From Cohnella rhizosphaerae (GTDB lineage: Bacteria > Bacillota > Bacilli > Paenibacillales > Paenibacillaceae), in contig NZ_JAPDIA010000003.1 of assembly GCF_029525575.1 (NCBI RefSeq), positions 798,214-862,213 on the forward strand: a stretch of DNA of 64,000 nucleotides, read 5' to 3'. Within the stretch, counting starts at the first letter, position 1; each line of letters starts with the position of its first letter. The notes under the pieces are model-generated. The model ran no database searches. It was not told the origin of the DNA and was given only the letters and a program-made list of their open reading frames with translations. Below, in pieces: positions 39,316 to 49,942 of this stretch. A program made the position numbers and the translations under genes.

Positions 39316-39363
39316 GGACCGCCTCAATAGTCATACCTATGACGAAGAGGCGATCCTTTTTTT
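39316..39363 (+). terminator. Terminator after the SGNH hydrolase
   Basis: GGACCGCCTC (39316-39325) pairs with GAGGCGATCC (39347-39356), with an inner TCAT/ATGA stem, then seven Ts. Confidence 0.82.
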
Positions 39364-39374
39364 ATCTTCGCGGG

Positions 39375-39731
39375 ACCCCGCCGCCAAACGCGCCGAAGAA
39401 GTCCCAGCCAGAACCACTTCGTTGTCCCCGCCGCCAAACGCGCCGAAGAAGTCCCAGCTAGAACCTCCTAGCTGTCACCGTCGCCAAACGCGCCGAAGAA
39501 GTCCCAGCTAGAACCTCTTAGCTGTCACCGCCGCCAAACGCGCCGAAGAAGTCCCAGCCAGAACCTCCTAGCTGTTCCCGCCGCCAAACGCGCCGAAGAA
39601 GTCCCAGCCAGAACCACTTCGTTGTCCCCGCCGCCAAACGCGCCAAAGAAGTCCCAGCTAGAACCTCCTAGCTATCCCCGCCGCCAAACGCGCCAAAGAA
39701 GTCCCAGCCAGAACCACTTCGCTGTCCCCGC
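39375..39731 (+). repeat. 50-bp tandem array C, 7 units
   Basis: Seven units at an exact 50-bp step (CGCCAAACGCGCC at 39382, 39432, 39482, 39532, 39582, 39632, 39682). Each continues AAGAAGTCCCAGC, AGAACC and either ACTTCGTTGTC or TCCTAGCTGTC. It fills the gap between two convergent genes. A partial, diverged unit (AAACGAAGAGGCTCC) abuts the permease end. Confidence 0.92.
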
Positions 39732-39790
39732 CGCTATACAAAACGAAGAGGCTCCATCCAGAGCCTCTTCGCGAAACGCTTTTCGATTGT

Positions 39791-40615
39791 TTACCCCTTC
39801 ACCGCGCCAGCCGTCACGCCTTTGGTAATCTGCTCGTTGAACAGCGCGTAGATGACGATCGCCGGCACGCTGGTCAGCACCATGACGGCGAACTGGGAGC
39901 CGTAGTCGGACGAGTACTGGCCCGCGAAGTTCATGACCGAGAAAGGCAGCGTCTTGAGCGCGTCCTTGCTGAGGAACGTCGACGCCATGATGAATTCGTT
40001 CCAGCAGTTCAGGAACGTTGTGACGACGACCGTCACGAGGGCCGGCGCCATGAGCGGCGCGATGATCTGGAAGACGATGCGGTAGATGCTGCAGCCGTCC
40101 ATCACGGCCGATTCCTCGACCGCCTTCGGGATACTCCGCAGGAAGCCCGTCAGCATGAATGTGCCGAGCGGCACGGACACGGCCGTATACGGCAGGATGA
40201 GGCCGAGGTACGAATCGGTCAGGCCAAGCTGCTTGAAGATGGCGAAGTTCGGCAGCAGCGTCGCATGGATCGGAATCATGATGCCGAGCAGGATGACGGA
40301 GAAAAAGAAGGAGCGCATCCGCCACTGCATGCGGGTGAACGCGTACGACAGCGTCAGCGACAGGACGACGGTGAGCACGATCGTGACGCCGGACACCAGC
40401 ACGCTGTTCAGGAAGTACTTCAGGAACTTGCCGTCGATCCAGGCGTTCTTGTAGTTCTGCCACTGCGGATCGGTCGGCCACTTTAGAATATGGTCGGAGT
40501 AGAAGTCCGCGCTGCTGTTAAAAGAGAAGTCGACCAGCCAGATCAGCGGGAACAGCTGCAGGAGGGCGACGATCAGGAAAAAGATCCAAATGCCTGTCTT
40601 GTATCGCGATCTCAT
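39791..40615 (-). CDS. Sugar ABC transporter permease, MalG type
   Basis: A 274-residue CUT1 permease. The EAA loop is EESAVMDGCSIYRIVFQIIA, and the C-terminus NEQITKGVTAGAVKG is typical of the MalG group. About six membrane helices. Last gene of the three-gene transporter operon (binding protein, MalF type, MalG type) on this strand; it starts 14 bp after the MalF-type stop. No ATPase is present. Confidence 0.93.
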   Translation of the reverse strand: MRSRYKTGIWIFFLIVALLQLFPLIWLVDFSFNSSADFYSDHILKWPTDPQWQNYKNAWIDGKFLKYFLNSVLVSGVTIVLTVVLSLTLSYAFTRMQWRMRSFFFSVILLGIMIPIHATLLPNFAIFKQLGLTDSYLGLILPYTAVSVPLGTFMLTGFLRSIPKAVEESAVMDGCSIYRIVFQIIAPLMAPALVTVVVTTFLNCWNEFIMASTFLSKDALKTLPFSVMNFAGQYSSDYGSQFAVMVLTSVPAIVIYALFNEQITKGVTAGAVKG

Positions 40616-40628
40616 GTTCGTCGCCTCC

Positions 40629-41519
40629 TCAGGCTTCCGCCGCGTCGCTGCGGATGAATTTGTTGCTCAGGTACGTCGCGATCAGACAGACGACGATGAA
40701 CAGGATGGAGATGGCGTTGGCATAGCCGTATTGGCTGGCGGAGAACGCTTTGTTGTACAGGTAGACCGCGATGAATTGCGTCGAATCGCCCGGGCCGCCG
40801 TTGGTGGTCAGGAAGACGAGCTCCATCTGCTTGAGCGCCGTGATCATGGCCAGCGTCACCTGGACGGCGATGACCGGCTTCAGCAGCGGCACGGTGATGC
40901 GAAGGTGCAGCTTCAGGCCCGACGCGCCGTCGAGGCTCGCGGCCTCGTACAGATCCTCGGGAATGCCCTTCACGCCGGCGTAGTAGAACAGCAGTCCCCA
41001 GCCGAAGCCGGCCCAGATCAGGATGAACAGCATCGTGCCGAGCGCCGTGCTGCTCTCGCCGAGCCAGGCGTGCTGCAGGGACTCCAGGCCGACGGCGGCC
41101 AGCAGCTTGTTCAGGATGCCGAACGTCGGGTCGAGCAGCGACAGCCACATTTTCGAGATGACGACGACGGAGATTACGCAAGGGATGAAGAAGATGGTGC
41201 GGAAAATCTTCTCCGCCTTGCCGCCGATCCGGTCGAGCAGGACGGCGAAGAAAATGCTAAGCGGATGCTGCAGCACGATGAAGCCGATGCCGAGCAGGAC
41301 GGCATTGCGGAGCGCGATCCAAAATCTTGTATCGTGAAGGATCAGATCTGCGTAATTTTGCAGGCCGACCATATGGATTTTCGTACCCGGGGCTAGCGTG
41401 TCCGTGAGGGAGTAGTATCCGCTCAATAGGATAGGGGCCAGAAAGGTAAGTATAAACAGCAGAAGACCTGGGAAAACGAAGAGGAAAATCGCCGTTTTAT
41501 TGCGTAGCACTCGGTGCAT
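40629..41519 (-). CDS. Sugar ABC transporter permease, MalF type
   Basis: A 296-residue CUT1 permease. The EAA loop is EAASLDGASGLKLHLRITVP, and TNGGPGDSTQFIAVYLYNKA near the end is typical. Start ATG 41519 is about 5 bp after a GGAGCGG site; the ATG at 41534 has no such site. Second gene of the operon led by the lipoprotein at 42983. Confidence 0.92.
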   Translation of the reverse strand: MHRVLRNKTAIFLFVFPGLLLFILTFLAPILLSGYYSLTDTLAPGTKIHMVGLQNYADLILHDTRFWIALRNAVLLGIGFIVLQHPLSIFFAVLLDRIGGKAEKIFRTIFFIPCVISVVVISKMWLSLLDPTFGILNKLLAAVGLESLQHAWLGESSTALGTMLFILIWAGFGWGLLFYYAGVKGIPEDLYEAASLDGASGLKLHLRITVPLLKPVIAVQVTLAMITALKQMELVFLTTNGGPGDSTQFIAVYLYNKAFSASQYGYANAISILFIVVCLIATYLSNKFIRSDAAEA

Positions 41520-41618
41520 AGGTACCCGCTCCATCCTTGAGAATACGGCGGGGACACGAATGCTGCCGTCCCCGCCGCTTTCCTTTATCTGTGGCTCATG
41601 CGTGGCGTCGAATCGCGA

Positions 41619-42983
41619 TTACTGGCTGTCGGCGGCGGCCTGCAGGGCGGCTACGAGCTCTTCGGGCTTCTGGCTGCCGGAGAAGAACTTGCCGAACGCG
41701 TTCTGTACGTCGTCCTTGAACTTCGGCGTGCCGTAGTCGATGAACGATGCGCCCGGGGTAGAAGTCGCCTGCACGAGCACGTCGGTCAACTGCTTTTGGA
41801 CTTCGCTTTCTTTGCCGGTCAGCTCGTACTTCTGCGCCGGAACGGCTGCGCCCGTATCCCAGGCGACCTTCGCCCATTGGTTGGCGTTGAAAAGGTAATC
41901 GAAGAACTTCTTCGCTGCCTCGGGGTGCTTGGAGCTGTTCACCAGCGCGTACCCGCCGCCGTTCCAGGCGATCAGGTCGGTCGCTACGCCCTTGCCGTCC
42001 TCGGCGATCGGGAACTTGGCGACCTGCAGATTGTTGCGGAATTCTTCGGGCAGGCTGGCGTTGGTCGCCATGCCGGCTTCCCAGGAGCCCATGTACCACA
42101 TCGCGGCTTTGCCCTGCGTGAACAGGTTCTGCGACGCGCCGTAGTCGGCGGTCATGAACGCGTCCTGGAACAGCTTGTCGTCCCGCAGCTGCGCCATGTA
42201 CTGCGCCGCCTTGAGGAAGCTCTCGTCTTCCGTGAACTTCTTCTTGCCTTCGACCGCGTCAAGGATGAGGTTCTGGTCGCCGCTGTAGCGCTGCACGATG
42301 TTCTGGTACAGCTCGCCGAAGCTCCACAGATCCTTGCCGTTGATCGACATCGGCGCGATCTTCTTGGCGCGGAACGCCTTGATGGCATCCGTCAGCTCGG
42401 TGAAGGTCGTCGGCACTTTGACGCCGTTGTCGTCGAACAGCTTCTTGTTGTAGTAAATGACCTCGTAGTCGCTGTTGCGCGGCAGGCCGTACAGCTTGCC
42501 GTCGAACGTGAACGACTTGTAGACGCCCGGGAGGAAGTTGAACTGTTCGCCTTCGTAGGCGGCCGGGTCGATCGCCTTGACGTAGTTGGCCTGAACCAGC
42601 GTGCTCAGCTCGGCGCCGCCGTGGACCATCGTGATGTCGACCGGCTCGTTGGAAGCCATGTACGCCTTCAGCTTGTTCTTGAACGGCTCCTCGGCGAGCG
42701 CTTCGACGTCGATCTTCACGTTCGGGTTTTCCTTTATATAGTTGTCGATGACCGTCTGCTCGGCCAGCCCTTGACCGGACTTGCGGTCGGGCAGGTTGGA
42801 GAACAGGCGCAGCGTGACCTTCTCGTTGCTTGCCGCGCCGCCGCTTGCGCTTGCGTTCGGACTCGCGCTTGCGCTGCCTGCCGCGTTATTGTTGCCGTTG
42901 CTGCCGCAAGCGGAGAGGACGGTGACGGATGCGAGGACGGCTGTCGCGGCGGTCAAGCCGCTCCATTTTTTATGCTTAGCCAT
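41619..42983 (-). CDS. Sugar ABC transporter substrate-binding lipoprotein
   Basis: A 454-residue extracellular solute-binding protein. The lipobox VLSAC places Cys at residue 26, followed by an Asn/Gly/Ala/Ser spacer. YGLPRNSDYEVIYYNKKLFD and GKAAMWYMGSWEAGM match CUT1 binding proteins. Divergent from the HK-RR-GH42 operon, so the kinase there most likely reports the presence of this transporter's sugar. RBS CAGGGGGGA precedes the ATG. Confidence 0.94.
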   Translation of the reverse strand: MAKHKKWSGLTAATAVLASVTVLSACGSNGNNNAAGSASASPNASASGGAASNEKVTLRLFSNLPDRKSGQGLAEQTVIDNYIKENPNVKIDVEALAEEPFKNKLKAYMASNEPVDITMVHGGAELSTLVQANYVKAIDPAAYEGEQFNFLPGVYKSFTFDGKLYGLPRNSDYEVIYYNKKLFDDNGVKVPTTFTELTDAIKAFRAKKIAPMSINGKDLWSFGELYQNIVQRYSGDQNLILDAVEGKKKFTEDESFLKAAQYMAQLRDDKLFQDAFMTADYGASQNLFTQGKAAMWYMGSWEAGMATNASLPEEFRNNLQVAKFPIAEDGKGVATDLIAWNGGGYALVNSSKHPEAAKKFFDYLFNANQWAKVAWDTGAAVPAQKYELTGKESEVQKQLTDVLVQATSTPGASFIDYGTPKFKDDVQNAFGKFFSGSQKPEELVAALQAAADSQ

Positions 42984-43036
42984 TCGGTATTCCCCCCTGA
43001 ACGATGGATTGTGGAGTGTGCGACGTTTCTGATTGC

Positions 43037-43066
43037 ATCATAGCGTACGGTCCGGCTGCCGGTCAG
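43037..43066 (-). promoter_or_regulatory. Candidate promoter of the second sugar ABC operon
   Basis: On the minus strand, CTGACC and TATGAT lie 18 bp apart, about 55 bp before the lipoprotein start codon. Confidence 0.45.
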
Positions 43067-43117
43067 TAGAGAAAAGAACGGGAAAGTTGAAGTTTATCGA
43101 AACCAAGAGCCGATCCG

Positions 43118-43146
43118 TTGTGGAATGTCCTGCGGTTGGCTATCAT
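43118..43146 (+). promoter_or_regulatory. Candidate promoter of the HK-RR-GH42 operon
   Basis: TTGTGG (43118-43123) and TATCAT (43141-43146) with 17 bp spacing, 36 bp before the kinase start. Confidence 0.5.
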
Positions 43147-43181
43147 GAGTACAAACCGAGGGACGCCTGGGGGGGGACGGC

Positions 43182-44997
43182 ATGCTGCGCATCTACCTGA
43201 ACATGAGTCTCACCTATAAGATCGTCATTTTATTTTCGCTGCTGATGACTATATTTTCCCTGGTGCTCGGGTACTATGCTTTCCGGACGTCGGAGAAGCA
43301 GATCGTCAGCAAGGTCAGCGCGACGAACCAGGGGCCCGTCAAGGCGATCGACAACAATGTCGCTTCGCTGCAGCGCGCGATGCAGAACTGGGTGACGGTG
43401 TTCAGCATCGCGCCCGTCATTCAGACGATGCTGGCGAAGGAAGCGGACGCGCAGGAACCGCTCGATCCGCTCCTGTACAGCGACGCGAACTCTACGCTGA
43501 TCGACCAGATGCTCGTCACCGGCAACTTCGATTATGTCGCGCTGTACGGCAGGACGGGCCAGCCGCTGTTCCAGCTGGCGACGGACGACAGCAGCGGGCC
43601 TTATTCGATCGAAGACATCAGGAATAGCGGCATCTACCGCAAGACGGTCGCGTTGAACGGTTCTTCCTATTGGTTCCCGCTCACGGAAGCGAACAATACG
43701 TTTATCCAGAACAACCGCAATGCCAAGATCGGCATGACCCGGGTCGTGCGCAACGTGAAAAACGGACGCAATATCGGCTTTATCTTCGTCGGCGTGAACG
43801 TGCAGACGGTGCTGAGCCGGTACCTGAACACGATGTACGACAAGGATCACGGCATCGTCATCCTGGATGCCGACGGCGTGCCGCTGTTGTCCGCGGGGAT
43901 GCCATTTTACGACGGTTCGGCCGCGGACACGGCGCGCATCCGTGCGCTGGCGAGCGGAGACGGCTCGGATGTCGTCACGGTCGGAGGCGAGAAGCTGCTG
44001 CTGTCGTACAGCACCGGCGAGAACGGCTGGCAGATCCTGTACGGCGTCCCGCTCAGCAACCTGACGCGAGAGCTGAATTCGATCAAGCTGTTCGTCATTT
44101 TATCGATCGCCGGCTGGCTGCTCCTGTGCATTCCGATTCTGATGCTGCTGTCCGCGTTCCTCACGGCGCCGCTCAAAAAGCTGCTGCTGTCGATGCGCCG
44201 GTTCCAGAACGGCCAGTTCGACGAGAAGATCGCGGTCAAGTACGGAGACGAGATCGGTCACCTGGGCCGCGGCTACAACAGCATGGTCGCCAACATCAAG
44301 ACGCTCGTCGACGACGTCTACGTGCTCAAGCTGCGCGAGCAGGAAGCGGAGCTGAAGGCGCTGCAGTCGCAGATCAATCCGCATTTCCTGTACAACATGC
44401 TCGACACGATCTTCTGGGAGGCCGAGGCCGCGGGGCAGGACCGGATCAGCGAGATGATCATCAATCTGTCGCGGCTGTTCCGCCTCAGCTTGAACCGGGG
44501 CAAGAGCTTCACCAGCGTGGCGAAGGAACGGGAGCTGCTGGAGCTGTATTTGTCGCTGCAGCAGATGCGCTTCAAGGACCTGCTTGCCTACGAGATCGAC
44601 ATACCGGACGAGATCGGCGGCTTCGTCATCTTGAAGCTGAGCCTGCAGCCGTTCGTGGAAAACGCGATCGTGCACGGCATCGAGCGCAAGCGCGGCGGCG
44701 GCCGTATCCGCGTATCGGGCGTGCAGGAGGGGGATCGCCTGCGTTTTCGGATCGAGGACAACGGACCGGGCATGTCGGCGGAGACGCTGGAACGGATCCT
44801 GGAGATCCGCAGCGACGGCGATATTTACACCGCGAAGGATACCGGGGGGCTATGCCGTGCAGAACGTGCAGGAACGGCTGCGGCATTTCTACAAGGACCA
44901 TTATCGCATCGGATATATGAGCGAGCCGGGACAAGGCACCGTCGTGGAGATCGAGATCCCGGCGAAAACCGAGATGGAGGGAGGGACGGACGCATGA
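43182..44997 (+). CDS. YesM-type sensor histidine kinase, frameshifted
   Basis: Repaired length is 604 residues. TM1 (IVILFSLLMTIFSLVLGYYA), extracellular Cache-like sensor, TM2 (LFVILSIAGWLLLCIPILML), HAMP, the LytS/YesM kinase motif NPHFLYNMLDTIFWEAEA, and the ATPase motif IEDNGPGMS. The six-G run at 44844-44849 has one extra base. With five Gs the protein reads through GGYAVQNVQERLRHFY to end EGGTDA, stopping at 44995-44997, four bases overlapping the next ATG. As written it fuses to the regulator as an apparent 1134-residue hybrid with about 50 nonsense residues between. Confidence 0.87.
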
Positions 44998-46586
44998 TTC
45001 GTATGATGATCGTCGACGACGAGGAGCGGGCGCGCAGCGGCATCCGGACGCTGATCGACTGGGCGCAGCACGATATCGCGATCGTCGCCGAGGCCAGGGA
45101 CGGGGAGGAAGCCCTCGAACGGATGGCGCAGGTGCCTGTCGATATCGTACTGACGGACATCCGGATGCCGGAAATGGACGGCCTCGAGCTGATCGAGCGA
45201 ATTTCCAAGCAATATCCGGCCGTCAAATGCGTCATCATGAGCGGCTACGACGAGTTCTCCTATGCCCAGAAGGCGATGTCGCTCGGGGCCAGTCACTACC
45301 TGCTCAAGCCGAGCCGCAGGCAGGAGATTCTGGATCTCGTGCTCCAGCTCCGGGCGGAGATCGATCGGGAACGGCAGCAGTCGAGCAGGCTCGAGGAGCT
45401 GAAGGCGGGCTTCCGCGACAGCTTCCCGCTGCTGCGGGACAAGATGCTTGGCAGGCTCGTGCTGACCGACAATCCGCCGTACGAGCGGCTCCTCGCGAGC
45501 CTGAAGACGAACGGCATCGTCTTCGGCCATTCGTTTTACGGCGCGCTCGTCGTGCAGATCGACAACTTCCATTCGTTCCAGCAGCGAGTAGGCGACGAGG
45601 ACGTCGAGCTGTACAAGTACGGACTCAAAAACATCGCCGAGGAGACGCTCGCTCCTCTGGGCATGTGCGCCGCCTTCGAGCATAACGACGATCTGATCGC
45701 GCTGCTGAACGCGGAAGAGATGCCGGACAGCGCGGCGATCGGCCGCTATGCGGAGCAGATCCAGCGGAACGCGGAAACGTATCTCAAGTTCACGGTCAGC
45801 GTCGGCATCGGCAGCGTCGGCGCCGAGATCGGACATCTGCGTCTCTCGTATCAGGAAGCGGCGCGGGCGCTGGACATGCGGTTCTACATGGGCGACCGCA
45901 AGATCGTCGACTATATGGAGTCCGTGGACGGCGAGACGGATCGCACTTCTTATCCGTTCGCGCTGGAGAAGGCGTTCATCCAGGCGGTCATGCACGGGGA
46001 AGAAGGCGCGATCCGCGAGCAGCTCCAGGCGTTTTTGCAGGCGCTGCGGCCGGAGAGCGCATCGAAGGAGCCGGTGCTGAATTCGATTTTTTCCCTGTTC
46101 TTCGCGTTGTATCGGCTGTGCATCGAGAAAAACGTCAACGTGCAGGAGGTGTTCGGCCGGGATCTGGCCGGGATCACGCATATGCTGGCCCGCTCGAGCC
46201 TCGAAGGCATCGTGCAGGCGCTGGACGAGACCGCTCGGCTCGTCGCCGCCCAACTGAACGCGAAGAAGAACGGGAACAAGCTGTTCGACGCGGTCATCGC
46301 TTATATCCGCAACAACTACAGCAAGGATATCAGCCGGGAAACGGTGGCGCGGGAGGTATTCATCACGCCCGGCTACGTGAGCCTGCTGTTCAAGCAGCAG
46401 CTGCAGACGAGCTTTCTGGATTATCTGCACCAGACCCGGATCGACCAGGCCTGCCGGCTGTTCGAGGACAGCGGGGCGCGAATCGCGGACGTGGCGCACG
46501 AGGTCGGTTATCAGGACGAGAAGTACTTCTTCCAGGTGTTCAAAAAGTATACGGGGATGACCCCGAACCAGTACCGCAACCAATGA
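44994..46586 (+). CDS. YesN-type response regulator with AraC output domain
   Basis: A 530-residue regulator. The receiver has D8-D9, phospho-acceptor D55 (VLTDIRMPEMDG) and Lys in YLLKPSRR. A central region of about 250 residues follows, including TVSVGIGSVGAEIGHLRLSY, a degenerate GGDEF-like signature. The C-terminal AraC pair is VAREVFITPGYVSLLFKQQL and DVAHEVGYQDEKYFFQVFKK. It should activate the GH42 gene and the divergent transporter. Translationally coupled to the kinase by an ATGA overlap. Confidence 0.9.
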   Translation: MIRMMIVDDEERARSGIRTLIDWAQHDIAIVAEARDGEEALERMAQVPVDIVLTDIRMPEMDGLELIERISKQYPAVKCVIMSGYDEFSYAQKAMSLGASHYLLKPSRRQEILDLVLQLRAEIDRERQQSSRLEELKAGFRDSFPLLRDKMLGRLVLTDNPPYERLLASLKTNGIVFGHSFYGALVVQIDNFHSFQQRVGDEDVELYKYGLKNIAEETLAPLGMCAAFEHNDDLIALLNAEEMPDSAAIGRYAEQIQRNAETYLKFTVSVGIGSVGAEIGHLRLSYQEAARALDMRFYMGDRKIVDYMESVDGETDRTSYPFALEKAFIQAVMHGEEGAIREQLQAFLQALRPESASKEPVLNSIFSLFFALYRLCIEKNVNVQEVFGRDLAGITHMLARSSLEGIVQALDETARLVAAQLNAKKNGNKLFDAVIAYIRNNYSKDISRETVAREVFITPGYVSLLFKQQLQTSFLDYLHQTRIDQACRLFEDSGARIADVAHEVGYQDEKYFFQVFKKYTGMTPNQYRNQ

Positions 46587-46669
46587 GCCTGAGCCGCTTG
46601 AGGACGGGATTCGAATGACAGGTGCGATAAGAATGAACGATAAGAATGAACCGCAGGGAGTGGACGAAC

Positions 46670-48676
46670 TTGGATAAACTGCTGTACGGCGTCGCCTACT
46701 ACGATGAATACATGCCTTACGACAGGCTGGCCGAAGACATTCGCATGATGAAGGAAGCCGGCATCAACACGGTGCGGATCGCCGAGTCGACCTGGAGCAC
46801 GCACGAGCCGCAAAACGGCGTGTTCGACTTTTCCTCCGTCGACAGGGTGCTGGATGCGATGCACGAAGCGGGCATCCGCGTGATCGTCGGCACGCCGACC
46901 TACGCGGTCCCCGCCTGGATGGTGAAGGAGGATCCCGCCGTGCTCGCGGAGACGGCGGCGGGCGGACCCGGCCGCTACGGCGCGCGCCAGATCATGGACA
47001 TTACGAACAAGACGTATTTGTTTTACGCCGAACGTATCATCCGCAGGCTCATCGGGCGCGTCAAGGACCACCCGGCCGTCATCGGCTACCAGACCGACAA
47101 CGAGACGAAGCATTATGATACGGCGGGGCCGAACGTGCAACTGCGGTTCGTGAAGTACATGCGAGAAAATACGGCAGCCTGGACGTCGTTAACCGGCGGT
47201 TCGGACTGGACTACTGGAGCAACCGCATCGACAGCTGGGAGGACTTCCCTTCGGTAAACGGCACGATCAACGGCAGCCTGGGCGCCGAGTTCGCGAGGTT
47301 CCAGCGCGGGCTCGTGACCGAATTCCTGGCCTGGCAGGTCGGCCTCGTCCGCGAGTACGCGCGGCCGGATCAGTTCGTGACGCAGAACTTCGACTTCGAG
47401 TGGCGGGGGCACTCGTTCGGCGTGCAGCCGTCGGTCGACCACTTCGAGGCGGCGCGGCCGTTCGATATCGCGGGCGTCGACATTTATCATCCGTCGCAGG
47501 CCAAGCTGACCGGCGCCGAGATCTCGTTCGGGGGCGACATGACGCGGTCGCTCAAGGGGACGAACTATCTCGTGCTCGAGACGCAGGCGCAGGCGTTCCC
47601 GGATTGGACGCCGTATCCCGGCCAGCTGCGGCAGCTCGCGTTCAGCCATCTGGCCTCCGGGGCCAATATGGTCGCGTACTGGCACTGGCACTCGATCCAC
47701 AATTCGTTCGAGACGTACTGGAAGGGGCTGCTCAGCCACGATCTCAAGCCGAATCCGGTGTACGACGAAGCGAAGACGGTTGGCAGGGACTTCGCGCGGC
47801 TCAGCGAGCAGTTGGTCAATCTGAAAAAGAAGAGCGACGTCGCCGTGATGGTCAGCAACGAGGCGTTGACCGCGCTCGAATGGTTCAAGCTGCCCGGCGG
47901 TTTGAAATATAACGACGTCGTCAGGTGGATGTACGACGAGCTGTACAAGCTGAACGTGCAATGCGACTTTATCCCCGCTTCGCACGAGCGGCTGGCGGAC
48001 TACCGTATGATCGTCGTGCCGGCGCTTTACGCGGCGCCCGACGACACGCTCGAGCGGCTGAACGCTTACGTGCGGGACGGCGGCCATGTCGTCTATTCGT
48101 TCAAGTCCGGCTTCGCGGACGAGGTCGTCCAGGTGCGCGCCGCGCAGCAGCCTGGCATCATCCACGAAGCCTGCGGCGTCGGCTACAGCGTATTCGTAGA
48201 GCCGGACGCGGTCGCCTTGCGCGACGGCGCGCTGTCGTTCGACTCCGGAGCGCGCGAGGTGCGGACGTGGATGGAGCTGCTGACGCCGACGACGGCGGAG
48301 GTACTCGCCTATTACGACCATGCGCACTGGGGGGACTTACGCGGCCGTCACGCGCAACCAATATGGAGCCGGCACGGCGACCTACGTTGGCTGCATGACT
48401 TCGGCGGATGCGATGCGCCGCATATTCAGGGAAGCGCTGGCGAGCGCGGACCTGCTCCGCGCCGACCAGGAGCTCGTTTTTCCGATCGTCGTCAAGACCG
48501 GCGTCAACGGGCAGGGACGCGTCGTCCGTTACTATTTTAATTACTCGGATGCGCCGGTTGAAGTGCGTTATCCGCACGGCGCGGGACGCGAACTGCTGGC
48601 GGACGCGCGGATCGGGACGGGCGACAGTCTGCAGCTTGGGCGCTGGGACGTCAAGATCGTCGTCGCGGAATCGTAG
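46670..48676 (+). CDS. GH42-like beta-galactosidase, two frameshifts
   Basis: Repaired length is 668 residues, normal for GH42. LLYGVAYYDEYMP and EAGINTVRIAESTWSTHEPQ start the barrel; the acid/base Glu lies in GYQTDNETK (about 145) and the nucleophile Glu in YLVLETQAQ; a trimerisation-type domain follows (MVSNEALTALEWF; IVVPALYAAPDD). The A4 run at 47165-47168 lacks one base (repair reads MREKYGSLDVVNRRFG), the only deletion in the window; G6 at 48329-48334 has one extra. Start is TTG 46670, 9 bp after AGGGAG. Probably cleaves beta-galactosides imported by the divergent ABC transporter. Confidence 0.87.
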
Positions 48677-48694
48677 ATAGAATCGTTGAAAAGG

Positions 48695-48748
48695 AAAATC
48701 CCTCACCTGCCGACACATTCGCTGTCGGAAACGGGGAAGGGATTTTTT
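48695..48748 (+). terminator. Bidirectional terminator between GH42 and tatA
   Basis: AAAATCCC (48695-48702) pairs with GGGATTTTTT, with an inner CCGACA/TGTCGG stem. The two genes are convergent. Confidence 0.82.
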
Positions 48749-48779
48749 GGCGTTCTCTTTTATAGGGGGGAGCGCGGCT

Positions 48780-48980
48780 TCAAGTCGGATTCCGCTCCTT
48801 GATCAGCTCGGCGGCAGGCTCGTGCTTGTCGTCCTCGATGATGCCGCGGGTGGAGCTGCGGAATTCGCGCAACGTCTCGCCGAAGGCTTTGCCGAGCTGG
48901 GGAAGCTTGGCCGGACCGAAGACGATCAGCGCGATGGCGAAGATGATCAGCAGTCCGGAGATGCCGATATTGTGGAACAT
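48780..48980 (-). CDS. tatA: Twin-arginine translocase subunit TatA
   Basis: A 66-residue protein with an N-terminal membrane helix (ISGLLIIFAIALIVFGPAKL), the FGP hinge, and the amphipathic helix PQLGKAFGETLREFRSSTRG. It oligomerises to form the pore for folded proteins. It follows tatC on the same strand after a 67-bp gap. A Tat-type signal is found in this window on the oxidoreductase subunit at 34732. Confidence 0.94.
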   Translation of the reverse strand: MFHNIGISGLLIIFAIALIVFGPAKLPQLGKAFGETLREFRSSTRGIIEDDKHEPAAELIKERNPT

Positions 48981-49047
48981 CGTTGGTTCACCTCCTTTGA
49001 AGGCATTTGAACGCGTTCATATTTCGCAGGCTTAAACATCAACGCCC

Positions 49048-49815
49048 TTAACCGGGCGTCGGCCCCGCCGCGCGGCGCAGCCGGAACTGCCGGTTCGAGA
49101 CGAGCGCGCTGCACTCGAACAGCAGCAGGAGCGGCACCGTCACGGACAAGTGGGAAAAAAGGTCCGGCGGCGAGATGCAGGAGCCTACCACCGCGAGCCC
49201 TACATAGGCGTATTTGCGGATAAACTTGATGCGCGCAGGGTCCAGCAGGCCGAGCTTCGTCAGAAAAAGCATGACGAGCGGCATCTCGAACGCGATGCCA
49301 AGCGGCATCAGCACGCCGAACATAAAGGCGAAGTAGCGCTCGATTCCGTACATTTCCACGGCGCCCACGCTCTCGTTCATCGACTGCATGAACCGGAGCA
49401 TCATCGGGAAGACGAGGAAATACCCGAACGAGACGCCGCCGAGAAACAGCAGGAACGATGCCGGGACGTAGCCGAGCGTTCCGCGCGCTTCCCGGCCTGT
49501 GAGACCCGGCCGTACGAACGCCCAGGCCTGATACATCGCGATCGGAAAGGTGAGCAGGGCGGCCAGCAGAAAAGCGCACCTCAGATAGACGAACAAGCCG
49601 TCGGTGAATGAAAAAACGTGCCAGTCGATGGGGGCGCCGGCCGCAGCCCGCGATTTGAGCAGCAGCAGGATCGAGGGGGACAGGTACAAGCCGGCGCCCA
49701 TCGAAGCGACGAACCAGACGCCCGTGACGATCAGCCGCTTGCGCAGCTCGGACAGATGGCCGATCCATTCTTGATTCGCGTTCAAACGCATCACCGCCGT
49801 TGCCATAAATTGCAT
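49048..49815 (-). CDS. tatC: Twin-arginine translocase subunit TatC
   Basis: A 255-residue polytopic membrane protein with about six helices. The N-terminal HLSELRKRLIVTGVWF is the TatC signature that binds the twin-arginine signal, and FVRPGLTGREARGTLGYVPA and ISPPDLFSHLSVTVPLLLLF are conserved loops. ATG 49815 has AAGGACGAGG upstream; ATG 49806 is an alternative. Forms a minimal TatA-TatC translocase with the next gene and faces away from a cytochrome c gene. Confidence 0.95.
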   Translation of the reverse strand: MQFMATAVMRLNANQEWIGHLSELRKRLIVTGVWFVASMGAGLYLSPSILLLLKSRAAAGAPIDWHVFSFTDGLFVYLRCAFLLAALLTFPIAMYQAWAFVRPGLTGREARGTLGYVPASFLLFLGGVSFGYFLVFPMMLRFMQSMNESVGAVEMYGIERYFAFMFGVLMPLGIAFEMPLVMLFLTKLGLLDPARIKFIRKYAYVGLAVVGSCISPPDLFSHLSVTVPLLLLFECSALVSNRQFRLRRAAGPTPG

Positions 49816-49942
49816 AGCCTCGTCCTTATCGTGTCCAATATGTCCGCGGCTATTCTCGTGACGCAGGACCGTTCGTCGCGCGTATGCCGCTCGGATAAAT
49901 GGAGAAATCTAACCGCAAACGACAGAAGGAGGTCAAGCTCGC

